The notes below the pieces were generated by a model. It did not search any database, had not been told where the DNA came from, and worked only from the letters and a program-made list of their open reading frames with translations. 64,000 nt of DNA from Lachnospiraceae bacterium MA2020 (lineage in GTDB: Bacteria > Bacillota > Clostridia > Lachnospirales > Lachnospiraceae): assembly GCA_000746015.1 (NCBI GenBank), contig JQKK01000012.1, positions 1 to 64,000 on the forward strand, given 5' to 3'. Shown here piece by piece: positions 16,921-26,172 of this stretch. The translations under genes were made by a program, and so were the position numbers. The first letter of the stretch is position 1, and every line of letters begins with the position of its first letter.

Positions 16921-17106
16921 TTACCTGATGCACATAATGATTTCTTTCTTTGCAAAGCTATAGAATTGCAAGTTGGTCTGAATTGAATGACCTAGCGTTG
17001 CTGCTATATCTGTAACAGAAATACATAATCGTCTAAGAAATGATTCGTATGCATCCTTTTTGATCAAGTCATTATTTTCATGGAAGAAAATGAATTCTGA
17101 ATCAAT
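16921..17106 (-). pseudogene. Remnant of a tyrosine recombinase/integrase (3' end, internally deleted)
   Basis: A stop-to-stop frame of about 61 codons on the minus strand. It reads through DAYESFLRRLC and TDIAATLGHSIQTNLQFYS to KKEIIMCIR. The LGHS-x-x-T-x-x-x-Y pattern is the C-terminal signature of tyrosine recombinases (His and catalytic Tyr). The HxLRH segment that should lie between these parts is absent, so a deletion has removed the core. No start codon or ribosome site is present. Confidence 0.55.
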
Positions 17107-17112
17107 TCAATA

Positions 17113-17580
17113 TTGCCGGAAAAGAATAATAATGCCAGATATGTGCAGGCAACATACCATACAAAGGCAGGTTCAGGTACAGGTATTATTGCCGACAGTG
17201 CTAATAATGGATTCCATGTTGTTGATATCATCGTGGATCCGACAGCAACACAGAAACAGTACAATCTTAACCATGATGAGACAAACAAGCTTCTCAAGGG
17301 TAAGTCACTCGGCTCTGTCACAATCAGACCTATCGTGACACAGGAGCTCCTTACATCACCTACAAAGACCTACTCAAAGGAAGGTCAGGTATATGTAAAA
17401 GCTAAAGGAGATAAAGCAAAAGCAGTTTATGTATATGTACCAAAGAAGGGCAAGTACTCTGATAGCAAGAAAGTAAAGAAGATCAAGCTCAAAAAGGGTA
17501 CATACACTTATGATTCTTCAACTCCTACAGTAATTTTCAACAGTGATCTCATCTCTGGTTCTGCTGTGGCAGGAAGATAA
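17113..17580 (+). pseudogene. C-terminal fragment of a secreted/surface-protein-like gene
   Basis: A 155-codon frame that opens with TTG right after an in-frame TGA at 17098, without a ribosome site. It abuts the recombinase remnant, so it looks 5'-truncated. The product is rich in Lys, Thr and Tyr (TKTYSKEGQVYVKAKGD, KKGKYSDSKKVKKIKLKKGT), like the beta-strand C-terminal modules of clostridial cell-surface proteins. I cannot name a family. It could still be expressed as a short protein, but there is no sign of a signal peptide. Confidence 0.45.
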
Positions 17581-17614
17581 ATATCGTGAAAACTGAATAA
17601 GGAACTCGTAGGTA

Positions 17615-17655
17615 AGAGCTGTCCGGTGTGTACTGGATGGCTCTTTGTATTTTAT
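17615..17655 (+). terminator. Probable terminator after the surface-protein fragment
   Basis: An interrupted stem, GAGC...GCTC with inner GTCC/GGAT pairing, is followed by the T-rich TTTGTATTTTATTTTG. Confidence 0.5.
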
Positions 17656-17773
17656 TTTGAACAAAAAATGTTGATATCAGAACAAATGTGTGGCATAGTA
17701 TAAAAGAACTGATATTCGCATTACAAATCTGTTGACAGTTCATGCTATAATATAAGTAACAGAAAGGCAATAC

Positions 17774-18757
17774 ATGAGTTTAGCTGACAATGTAACTAAG
17801 AAATACATGCAGGATAATGCGCATTTTGCAGACCTGTTTAACTACTACATCTACGACGGTAAGGCGGTTATCAATCCAGATGACCTAATTGACAAAGATC
17901 CGACAGAATTATGTATTCTTAGTAATGGAAAGAAAGCTTTTTCAAAACAGAAGATACGGGATATTTTGAAAAGCTGTAGTATAAAGACAGATGGACATAC
18001 GGTATTTGTACTGATGGGCATCGAGAATCAGTCCGATATACACTATGCGATGACGATTAAGAATCTGCTGTACGATGCATTGAATTATGCAGAGCAGGCG
18101 GATGTGATCACAAAGAAACATAGGGCAGATAAGGATATTGAAGGAGACGAATTTTTATCCGGGTTCGCAAAAACAGATACAGTAACACCTGTGGTTACGA
18201 TCACTCTCTATTGGGGAAGAAAATCGTGGGACGCAGCGACTAGGCTTAGTGATATGTTCCCAGAGGATACTCCTGAAGAAATCCGAGCTCTGGCAACTGA
18301 CTATAAACTTAATCTTGTGACTCCGGAAAATATAAGTGATTTTAAAAAGCTCAACACTGAGCTTGGAGACATGCTTGAATCTATCAAACGTTGTGATGAT
18401 TCTGAAATGTTTAAAAACATGATAGCTGAAAGAAACGGACATTGGATAATAAGCCGAGAGGGAGCTGATCTGCTAAATGTACTTATAAATGCAAAGATTG
18501 TGATTCCTGACGGGGAAAGGACGGTAGATATGTGTGTCGCAACAAAAGCATTAATTGAGCAGGGCAAGACTGAAGGACGCGCAGAAGGACTCGCAGAAGG
18601 ACGCGCAGAAGGACGTGCAGAGGGACGTGCAGAGGGAGCAGATAGAGTAACAAAGCTTTATCTTCACTTAATGAATAATGGACAGGATATCGAAATGAAA
18701 AAAGCCATGGAGGATCCTGACTATAGAGAGCAATTATTAAAAACCTTAAATATGTAA
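17774..18757 (+). CDS. Rpn-family PD-(D/E)XK nuclease (recombination-promoting nuclease/putative transposase family)
   Basis: 327 residues. The N-terminal ~230 residues match the Rpn/YhgA-like family, with a restriction-endonuclease-like core: a candidate catalytic Asp63 and E84-N-Q86 in GIENQSDIHYAM. The C-terminal part contains a repeated GRAE/GLAE tetrapeptide run before a short helical tail. Rpn proteins in E. coli cut DNA and stimulate RecA-independent recombination; related loci act in phage defence. Many Lachnospiraceae genomes carry several copies. The ATG follows AGAAAGG. The neighbourhood of gene debris fits an accessory spot. Confidence 0.8.
   Translation: MSLADNVTKKYMQDNAHFADLFNYYIYDGKAVINPDDLIDKDPTELCILSNGKKAFSKQKIRDILKSCSIKTDGHTVFVLMGIENQSDIHYAMTIKNLLYDALNYAEQADVITKKHRADKDIEGDEFLSGFAKTDTVTPVVTITLYWGRKSWDAATRLSDMFPEDTPEEIRALATDYKLNLVTPENISDFKKLNTELGDMLESIKRCDDSEMFKNMIAERNGHWIISREGADLLNVLINAKIVIPDGERTVDMCVATKALIEQGKTEGRAEGLAEGRAEGRAEGRAEGADRVTKLYLHLMNNGQDIEMKKAMEDPDYREQLLKTLNM
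18572..18637 (+). repeat. In-frame 12-bp tandem repeat inside the rpn gene
   Basis: Five near-identical 12-bp units of the form GAAGGACGCGCA plus a partial sixth encode E-G-R/L-A repeats. Because the unit is a multiple of three, copy-number slippage would change length without a frameshift. Confidence 0.85.
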
Positions 18758-18817
18758 AATATTTTTAAGGCTGAAAATCAGATAATGCATATACGAAAAA
18801 ATGGGAAACTGCAGACG

Positions 18818-18852
18818 AAGTGGATGGCTATGATAAAAGCCATCCACTTTTA
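18818..18852 (+). terminator. Terminator between rpn and the convergent STAS gene
   Basis: A 12-bp perfect stem, AAGTGGATGGCT/AGCCATCCACTT, with an 8-nt loop is followed by TTTTATG. It is palindromic enough to serve both convergent genes. Confidence 0.85.
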
Positions 18853-18855
18853 TGT

Positions 18856-19182
18856 TTACGGTATATCAAACAATGATGTAAAGTCGGTCTCATCTAAAAT
18901 ATTCATTACATCCGGAGATACGTTTATGAGGTAGATCTTCCATTGTGACAGGGCTTTTTTCATGACCATGAAAGCTCTAAGACCGCCTGAGGTGATCGTT
19001 TTAAGGTTTCGGCAGTCTACGGTGACGCAAGTGACCTCAGCGTTCTCAGCAGCCTTTTTGTAGGCATTGAGAAAGCTGGGGGCAGTGATGGCATTTATAG
19101 TTCCGCTTGGTGCGATAAAAACATGCTTTCCTTCACGCCAATAGGTAAAGGAGGCATTTTTTGCTTCTACAACATTGACCAT
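18856..19182 (-). CDS. STAS-domain protein (anti-sigma factor antagonist-like)
   Basis: 108 residues, a single STAS domain. It has a beta strand HVFIAPSGTI and the central DCRNLKTITSGGLRAF, which matches the phosphorylatable (S/T)SxGLR loop of SpoIIAA/RsbV-like antagonists. In that loop an anti-sigma kinase phosphorylates Ser or Thr. The variant TSGGLR keeps possible acceptors. The start is supported by AAGGAGC. No anti-sigma kinase or sigma gene is adjacent, so its partner is elsewhere or the domain serves another signalling role. Confidence 0.8.
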   Translation of the reverse strand: MVNVVEAKNASFTYWREGKHVFIAPSGTINAITAPSFLNAYKKAAENAEVTCVTVDCRNLKTITSGGLRAFMVMKKALSQWKIYLINVSPDVMNILDETDFTSLFDIP

Positions 19183-19405
19183 ATTTTTGCTCCTTCTTTT
19201 TACATAATTTCCCTATACTTATATCGACAAAGAGTAATAAATACTTTAGCTGTATACAATATTGGATAAAAATAATCAATAAAATAGATTAAATTTGTCC
19301 CTTTTAATTATGCTGATGCTATGCTAACATAACAAACATCAAGGTATTTGATTGAAAATGTTTAATGATTCTAGTTGTATATTATAGTCAAGCGAGGTCG
19401 GGGAT

Positions 19406-21397
19406 ATGTTTAATTCTAAAAAGTATCAGATTCCATATTTTATGCCAAAGAATCCCACTTATGAGTGGACAAAAAAAGATCATATAACAAAAGCGCCTAT
19501 ATGGTGCAGTGTTGACCTTAGAGATGGAAATCAGGCTTTGATAGAGCCAATGAGCTTAAATGAAAAGCTTGAGTTTTTCAGGATGCTTGTTGATATAGGC
19601 TTTAAGGAAATTGAAATTGGTTTCCCTGCAGCATCCGACACAGAATATAAATTTGCAAGAACCTTGATTGAAAATAACATGGTTCCGAGTGATGTTACAC
19701 TTCAGGTGCTTACTCAGGCACGTGATCACATCATCAGGAAAACTTTTGAAGCGGTAAAGGGAGCACCTCACGCTATTATTCATTTATATAATTCTACTTC
19801 TGTAGCTCAGCGTGAGCAGGTATTCCATAAAGATAAAAAAGAAATTAAAAAGATCGCTGTTGAGGGCGCAAAGCTTTTGAAGCAGCTTGCTGATGAGACT
19901 AAGGGTAATTTCTCATTTGAGTACTCTCCTGAGAGTTTCCCGGGAACAGAGGTTGAGTATGCTGTTGAAGTGTGCAATGCCGTTCTTGATGTGTGGAAGC
20001 CAAAGAAGGAAAATAAGGTAATCATAAATATTCCTACTACAGTTGAGAACGCTATGCCTCATGTATTTGCAACTCAGCTTGAGTACGTGAATAATAGTCT
20101 GAAATATAGAAATGCTGTTACTCTTTCTATCCATCCTCATAATGACAGAGGTACCGGAGTTGCCACTGCAGAGATGGGTGTACTTGCCGGAGCAGACAGG
20201 ATCGAGGGTACTCTTTTTGGAAACGGCGAGAGAACAGGTAACGTAGATATCGTGACACTTGCCATGAATATGTATTCACATGGTGTTGATTCCAAGCTTG
20301 ATTTTTCAAATATCAGTGGAATCGGTGAAACTTATGAAAAGCTCACAAGAATGCATATCTATGAGAGACAGCCTTATGCCGGTCAGCTTGTATTTACAGC
20401 ATTCTCAGGATCACATCAGGATGCAATCGCAAAGGGCTTCAAGTGGCACAAAGAGAACCCTGACAAGCCATGGTGTGTACCGTATCTTCCGGTTGATCCT
20501 CATGATCTTGGAAGAGAGTATGACGGTGATGTTATCAGAATTAACAGCCAGTCCGGAAAGGGCGGAGTAAGCTATATTCTTCAGCACAATTTTGGACTTC
20601 AGCTTCCTAAGGAAATGCAGGAAGATGTCGGATATACTATCAAGGGCATCTCTGATAAAGAGCATGCTGAGCTTTCACCGGAGAGAGTTTACCATATCTT
20701 TGAGGATAAGTATATCAACAATGACGGTGTATTTACTGTTGCAGAGTGCCACTTTGAGCAGGTTGATGGAATTCTGGCACGAGTCACATTTAACCGCAAG
20801 GGCAAGAACGTGATGGTGGCTGCAAACGGAAATGGTCGCCTGGATGCAGTGAGCAATGCGATAAAGTCATATTTTGATGTGAGCTATGAGCTTTCAGTTT
20901 ACACAGAGCATGCGTTGACACAAGGCTCATCTTCAAGGGCCTGCACTTATGTAGGTATCAACTGCGCAGGCAAGAGATACTGGGGTGTTGGAATTGATGA
21001 AGATATTATCAAGTCCTCTATTAATGCACTCACTGTTGCTGTAAATCAGATTGAAAGCATCAGAGATTCACATGATGACAAGGATCAGAGAATTACTGAG
21101 ATAATCAATTTTATCCAGGAGAAGTACCTGGCGGTTACGCTTGATGACCTTTCAAGAGAGTTTTATCTTTCAAAGCCTTATCTTTCAAAGTACATCAAAG
21201 AGAAGTCTGGTGCTACATTCAGCGAGAATGTGCAGAAGATCAGACTTAAGAAGGCATGTACATTGCTTAAGAATGGCAACATGAAAGTAGAAAAGGTTGC
21301 TGAAAATGTTGGTTATCCAAGTGTTGAGCACTTCAACAGGCAGTTTAAGAAACGCTATGGTATGACACCGGTGCAGTACAGGAATTCAGCTAAATAA
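19406..21397 (+). CDS. leuA: 2-isopropylmalate synthase (LeuA2 type) fused to a C-terminal AraC DNA-binding domain
   Basis: 663 residues in one uninterrupted frame. Residues ~1-400 are the catalytic TIM barrel of alpha-isopropylmalate synthase, the first committed step of leucine synthesis. It has WCSVDLRDGNQALIEPM and the metal-binding HPHNDRG. Residues ~430-550 are the leucine-responsive allosteric domain (YTEHALTQGSSSRACTYV). Residues ~558-663 form a complete AraC-type double helix-turn-helix: LDDLSREFYLSKPYLSKYI, then VEKVAENVGYPSVEHFNRQF and YGMTPVQYRNS. Ordinary enzymes of this class end near residue 560. GAGGTCGGGG precedes the ATG. No T-box, leucine leader peptide or clean -35/-10 pair is visible in the 220 bp upstream. 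I infer an enzyme that could also act as a leucine-sensing transcription factor. Confidence 0.93.
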   Translation: MFNSKKYQIPYFMPKNPTYEWTKKDHITKAPIWCSVDLRDGNQALIEPMSLNEKLEFFRMLVDIGFKEIEIGFPAASDTEYKFARTLIENNMVPSDVTLQVLTQARDHIIRKTFEAVKGAPHAIIHLYNSTSVAQREQVFHKDKKEIKKIAVEGAKLLKQLADETKGNFSFEYSPESFPGTEVEYAVEVCNAVLDVWKPKKENKVIINIPTTVENAMPHVFATQLEYVNNSLKYRNAVTLSIHPHNDRGTGVATAEMGVLAGADRIEGTLFGNGERTGNVDIVTLAMNMYSHGVDSKLDFSNISGIGETYEKLTRMHIYERQPYAGQLVFTAFSGSHQDAIAKGFKWHKENPDKPWCVPYLPVDPHDLGREYDGDVIRINSQSGKGGVSYILQHNFGLQLPKEMQEDVGYTIKGISDKEHAELSPERVYHIFEDKYINNDGVFTVAECHFEQVDGILARVTFNRKGKNVMVAANGNGRLDAVSNAIKSYFDVSYELSVYTEHALTQGSSSRACTYVGINCAGKRYWGVGIDEDIIKSSINALTVAVNQIESIRDSHDDKDQRITEIINFIQEKYLAVTLDDLSREFYLSKPYLSKYIKEKSGATFSENVQKIRLKKACTLLKNGNMKVEKVAENVGYPSVEHFNRQFKKRYGMTPVQYRNSAK

Positions 21398-21451
21398 CCA
21401 ACAAAAATATAGAAAGTTGTCTAAAAATTTTAAACTACATCAAAAGATAAC

Positions 21452-21482
21452 AAAGGAGTACGGAGGTTGTACTCCTTTTGTT
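21452..21482 (+). terminator. Terminator after leuA-araC
   Basis: AAAGGAGTAC pairs with GTACTCCTTT around a 7-nt loop, then TTTGTTGTG follows. Confidence 0.8.
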
Positions 21483-21524
21483 GTGCAAAAATACCTTAAA
21501 AAACGATTTTATTAATTATACATA

Positions 21525-21551
21525 TTGCAAAATAACTAATTGTGTGATAAT
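21525..21551 (+). promoter_or_regulatory. Putative promoter of the glycerol regulon
   Basis: TTGCAA lies 15 nt before GATAAT, and the -10 is extended by TGT. It is followed by a leader with a nested hairpin terminator and glpP. Confidence 0.45.
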
Positions 21552-21594
21552 CTATACATATCCAATTAAATAGAGGAGCCGATGAGATGAGAGA

Positions 21595-21644
21595 GCGTGG
21601 CTAAGAAACCAGCGGGAAGCTGCGTGACTTGCCATGCTTTTTTT
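21595..21644 (+). promoter_or_regulatory. Nested-hairpin attenuator in the glpP leader
   Basis: Outer stem GCGTGGC/GCCATGC ends in seven Ts and encloses an inner hairpin CAGC-GGGAA-GCTG, preceded by TAAGAAAC. It has the form of an intrinsic terminator in the leader of the operon that encodes the antiterminator GlpP. A similarly built element lies before the first flavoprotein gene (24638-24693). GlpP is known to bind leader RNA in Bacillus; binding here is inferred. Confidence 0.7.
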
Positions 21645-21670
21645 GCGCCTATTTTTGGGAGGTCACGACA

Positions 21671-22279
21671 TTGCCTAAAGACACTTTCATCTACGAAAAT
21701 GAATCAATGCAAAAATTTATTGAGCAGATTGAAGACACGCCGATCATAGCGGCAATTAAAGATGATAAGGGTCTTGAGACATGCCTGACAACCGATGTAA
21801 ATGTAGTTTTTGTCCTATATGGAGATGTATGTTCGATAGGCAGCATAGTTAAGCGATTGCATGATGCAGGACGCACAGCTATGGTGCATATTGATCTGAT
21901 AGGGGGGCTAAGCTCCAAGGATGCGGCAGTTGATTTTATTAAAAATTACACTGCGGCAGATGGGATAATCACAACGAAGAGTTCACTCATAGCTCACGCA
22001 AAGGATATCGGGCTTCATACGGTACTCAGATATTTTGTTCTTGACAGTATGGCACTTGTGAATATCGAGAAAGGTTCGCGGCGGGGGGTCGTACAACCGG
22101 ACTTTATCGAGTTTTTACCAGGGGTGGTACTTCCAAGTGTCATCAAAAAGATCAACTCTATCAGCAGAGTACCTATTATAGCCGGGGGGATGATAACCAC
22201 GCGTGAAGAAGTGATGAATGCCTTAAATAATGGTGCAATGGCGATCTCAACGACAAATGAGAAGGTTTGGAGAATGTAA
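21671..22279 (+). CDS. glpP: Glycerol-3-phosphate-responsive antiterminator GlpP
   Basis: An RNA-binding TIM-barrel-like regulator of about 202 residues. In Bacillus, GlpP with glycerol 3-phosphate prevents termination in glp leader transcripts. Family motifs seen are PIIAAIKDDKGLE, VHIDLIGGLSSKDAAVDF, IITTKSSLIAHAK, VQPDFIEFLPGV and PIIAGGMITTREEV. The TTG at 21671 is chosen because GGGAGG lies 8 nt upstream. An ATG 42 nt earlier would start inside the attenuator hairpin. It precedes glpK by 46 nt, and its own leader has a terminator, which suggests autoregulation. Confidence 0.92.
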   Translation: MPKDTFIYENESMQKFIEQIEDTPIIAAIKDDKGLETCLTTDVNVVFVLYGDVCSIGSIVKRLHDAGRTAMVHIDLIGGLSSKDAAVDFIKNYTAADGIITTKSSLIAHAKDIGLHTVLRYFVLDSMALVNIEKGSRRGVVQPDFIEFLPGVVLPSVIKKINSISRVPIIAGGMITTREEVMNALNNGAMAISTTNEKVWRM

Positions 22280-22283
22280 AAAA

Positions 22284-22305
22284 CAGTCGAGAAAAGACTG
22301 CTTTT
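22284..22305 (+). terminator. Weak hairpin between glpP and glpK
   Basis: CAGTC/GACTG with a 7-nt loop is followed by CTTTT. A short stem, so possibly only a partial terminator that lets glpK be set apart from glpP. Confidence 0.5.
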
Positions 22306-22310
22306 AATGA

Positions 22311-23825
<1,515 letters not shown>

Positions 23826-23878
23826 ATGTAGGTATGATCAATTAAATATGGATAGATTCTACGGGAGGTAATATATAA

Positions 23879-24601
23879 ATGTCAGTTTATGTTGGAGAAT
23901 TTATTGGCACTATTTTACTAGTACTTCTTGGTGACGGCGTTTGCTGTAACGTTTCCTTGGAAAAATCAGGATTTAAGGGCGGCGGTGCCGTACATATCCT
24001 TATTGGCTGGGGAATGGCCGTTATGGTTCCTGCATTTGCAATGAGCAACTTTGTTGGCTGCGGTTCAGCATTTAACCCTGCTGTTACTATTGGCGCAGCT
24101 TTAAGAAGCGGAGATTGGAGCACAGTTCCGGGACAGATAATTGCTCAGTTGCTTGGTGGATTTGTCGGTGCAGCAATACTTATCATTCTTTACGGTGATC
24201 ATATCAGGGCAACAGCTGATGATGCTACAGTAAGAGGCTGCTTCTGCACAGGACCTTCTATTCCAAATGTAGGATTGAATTTCCTTTCAGAGTTCGTAGC
24301 TACATTCGTTCTTGTATTTACTCTTGCACTTATTCCTGCAGGCGCAGATCGCGTTGTATGGGTACTTGTTTATGGCGTAATCGTTGCATGCGGAGCTTCT
24401 TTTGGAGGTCTTACAGGATATGCAATGAATGCAGCAAGAGATTCTGCTCCTCGTCTTGCTTATCAGCTTCTTGCGCCTAACTTTGGCAAGAAGAATGCAG
24501 ACTGGGGATATGGCTGGATCCCGCTTGTAGCTCCAATCTGTGGCGCTGTTGTTGCATCACTTCTATACAATGCACTTGCAGCAGCTCAGATGTTTGGTTG
24601 A
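23879..24601 (+). CDS. glpF: Glycerol facilitator (MIP/aquaporin family)
   Basis: A 240-residue six-helix channel for glycerol uptake. The first pore motif NPA lies in GSAFNPAVTIG. The second, usually NPARD, reads NAARD in GYAMNAARDSAPR. The Asp diagnostic of glycerol-conducting members is kept. A GGGAGG ribosome site precedes the ATG, 53 nt after glpK. Position between glpK and the glycerol 3-phosphate oxidising flavoproteins supports glycerol as substrate. Confidence 0.9.
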   Translation: MSVYVGEFIGTILLVLLGDGVCCNVSLEKSGFKGGGAVHILIGWGMAVMVPAFAMSNFVGCGSAFNPAVTIGAALRSGDWSTVPGQIIAQLLGGFVGAAILIILYGDHIRATADDATVRGCFCTGPSIPNVGLNFLSEFVATFVLVFTLALIPAGADRVVWVLVYGVIVACGASFGGLTGYAMNAARDSAPRLAYQLLAPNFGKKNADWGYGWIPLVAPICGAVVASLLYNALAAAQMFG

Positions 24602-24637
24602 TTTTTTGGTATCATAATTAAATAGTATTGCAGAGAC

Positions 24638-24693
24638 AGGAGTCGGGCATAATAACCGTGCGGGGAGCACGTCTATTGCCTGACTCCTATTTT
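24638..24693 (+). promoter_or_regulatory. Nested-hairpin attenuator between glpF and the flavoprotein genes
   Basis: Outer stem AGGAGTCGGGCA/TGCCTGACTCCT (12 bp with one G-U) encloses CGTGC-GGGGA-GCACG, preceded by TAATAAC. ATTTTA follows. It has the same plan as the glpP leader element: TAA(G/T)AA flank, short inner stem, GGG(A/G)A loop, and an outer terminator stem. Confidence 0.68.
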
Positions 24694-24720
24694 ACTTCAT
24701 ATGTAGGAGGGAGAATTAAA

Positions 24721-26172
24721 GTGGTATATGATGTTGTGATCATTGGTGCCGGAGTTACCGGCGCAGCAGTAGCGAGAGAGCTTTCTCGATATAAGGATTT
24801 AAATGTATGTGTACTTGAAAAAGAAGAGGACGTATGCTCAGGAACATCAAAGGCAAACAGTGCTATTGTCCATGCCGGATTTGATGCCGCTGAAGGTTCT
24901 CTTATGGCGAAACTCAATGTTGAAGGTAATGAGATGATGGATGAGCTGTGTGAAGATCTCGATATACCTTTCAAGCGCAACGGCTCGTTGGTAGTTTGTA
25001 TCCATAAAGAAGAACTTCCGGGGCTTAAGGATCTCTATGACAGAGGTGTAAAGAATGGTGTAAAGGATCTTAAGATCCTGAGCAAAGAAGAAGTAAAGGC
25101 TATGGAGCCTAATCTTTCAGATAATGCCCTGGGTGCGCTCTATGCACCTACGGGTGGAATTATCTGTCCGTTCATACTCAATATTGCCATGGCTGAAAAT
25201 GCCAATGTAAATGGAGTTGATTTCCGCTTTAATACAGAAGTGGAGAACTTAAGAAAAGATGAAAATGGAATCTGGCATATTCGCACAAATAATGGCGAAT
25301 ATCTTACAAAATATATTGTTAATGCAGCGGGTGTATATGCAGACAAGTTCCACAACATGGTAAGTGAGAAGAAGATACACATCACTGCAAGACGCGGAGA
25401 TTATTGCCTTTTGGATCATGAAATGGGAGAGTATGTATCTCATACTATTTTCCCTCAGCCAACAAAGCTTGGAAAGGGTGTACTTGTATCGCCTACAGTC
25501 CACGGCAATCTGATAGTAGGTCCGACTGCAGTTGATATAGAAGACAAAGAGGCAACAGCTACTACTGCTGATGGAATCAATGACTTAATGGAAAAATCCG
25601 GAATGAATGTAGATAACTTAAATGTTAGAAGAAAGGTTATCACATCCTTTGCAGGACTTAGGGCACATGAAGATGGTCATGAGTTCATTATCAACTGGGT
25701 AGATGATGCTCCGGGATTCTTTGACTGTGCAGGAATCGAGTCTCCGGGACTTTCAAGCTCACCTGCGATCGGCAGGATGGTTGCGAAAATGTTTAAGGAA
25801 AAGCTTTCTTTAAGCGAAAAGTCTGACTGGATATCAAAGAGGAAGGGAATAGTCATAACCAAGGAGCTCTCAATTGAAGAAAGAAACGAGCTCATAAAGA
25901 AAAATCCTGCCTATGGAACTATAGTGTGCAGATGTGAATCTATCACAGAGGGAGAGATCCTGGATGCTATACATCGTCCGCTTGGAGCACGCAGCCTTGA
26001 TGGAGTAAAACGAAGAGTAAGAGCCGGCATGGGAAGATGTCAGGCGGGATTCTGCTCACCGAAAACGATGGAAATATTAAACAGAGAACTTGGTATCCCT
26101 ATGGAGAAGATTACCAAGAGCGGTGGAAAGTCAAATATTGTGCTTGAGCGTACTAAAGGAGGCAGGGACTGA
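24721..26172 (+). CDS. FAD-dependent glycerol-3-phosphate dehydrogenase-like oxidoreductase (GlpA/LhgO-like) with BFD-type [2Fe-2S] domain
   Basis: About 483 residues. The N terminus is an FAD-binding DAO fold with the dinucleotide motif VIIGAGVTGAAVARELS. Family motifs such as CSGTSKANSAIVHAGFD and GLRAHEDGHEFII follow. The last ~90 residues are a BFD-like iron-sulphur domain (VCRCESITEGE, then GMGRCQAGFC). It probably oxidises glycerol 3-phosphate to dihydroxyacetone phosphate, passing electrons to the next gene product. The GTG at 24721 with GGAGGGAG 7 nt upstream is used. An ATG 93 nt earlier lies inside the attenuator hairpin. Confidence 0.88.
   Translation: MVYDVVIIGAGVTGAAVARELSRYKDLNVCVLEKEEDVCSGTSKANSAIVHAGFDAAEGSLMAKLNVEGNEMMDELCEDLDIPFKRNGSLVVCIHKEELPGLKDLYDRGVKNGVKDLKILSKEEVKAMEPNLSDNALGALYAPTGGIICPFILNIAMAENANVNGVDFRFNTEVENLRKDENGIWHIRTNNGEYLTKYIVNAAGVYADKFHNMVSEKKIHITARRGDYCLLDHEMGEYVSHTIFPQPTKLGKGVLVSPTVHGNLIVGPTAVDIEDKEATATTADGINDLMEKSGMNVDNLNVRRKVITSFAGLRAHEDGHEFIINWVDDAPGFFDCAGIESPGLSSSPAIGRMVAKMFKEKLSLSEKSDWISKRKGIVITKELSIEERNELIKKNPAYGTIVCRCESITEGEILDAIHRPLGARSLDGVKRRVRAGMGRCQAGFCSPKTMEILNRELGIPMEKITKSGGKSNIVLERTKGGRD

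Noticed and set aside
17733-17752. Promoter before the rpn gene (TTGACA and TATAAT)
   Set aside because: Both hexamers are perfect but only 8 nt apart, so they cannot work together as a sigma-A promoter.
18572-18637. CRISPR-like repeats
   Set aside because: The 12-bp units are contiguous without spacers and stay in frame inside a coding gene. No CRISPR array or cas gene is present in the window.
19183-19405. T-box or leucine leader peptide upstream of leuA
   Set aside because: No T-box consensus, no leucine-rich short frame and no terminator/antiterminator pair were found.
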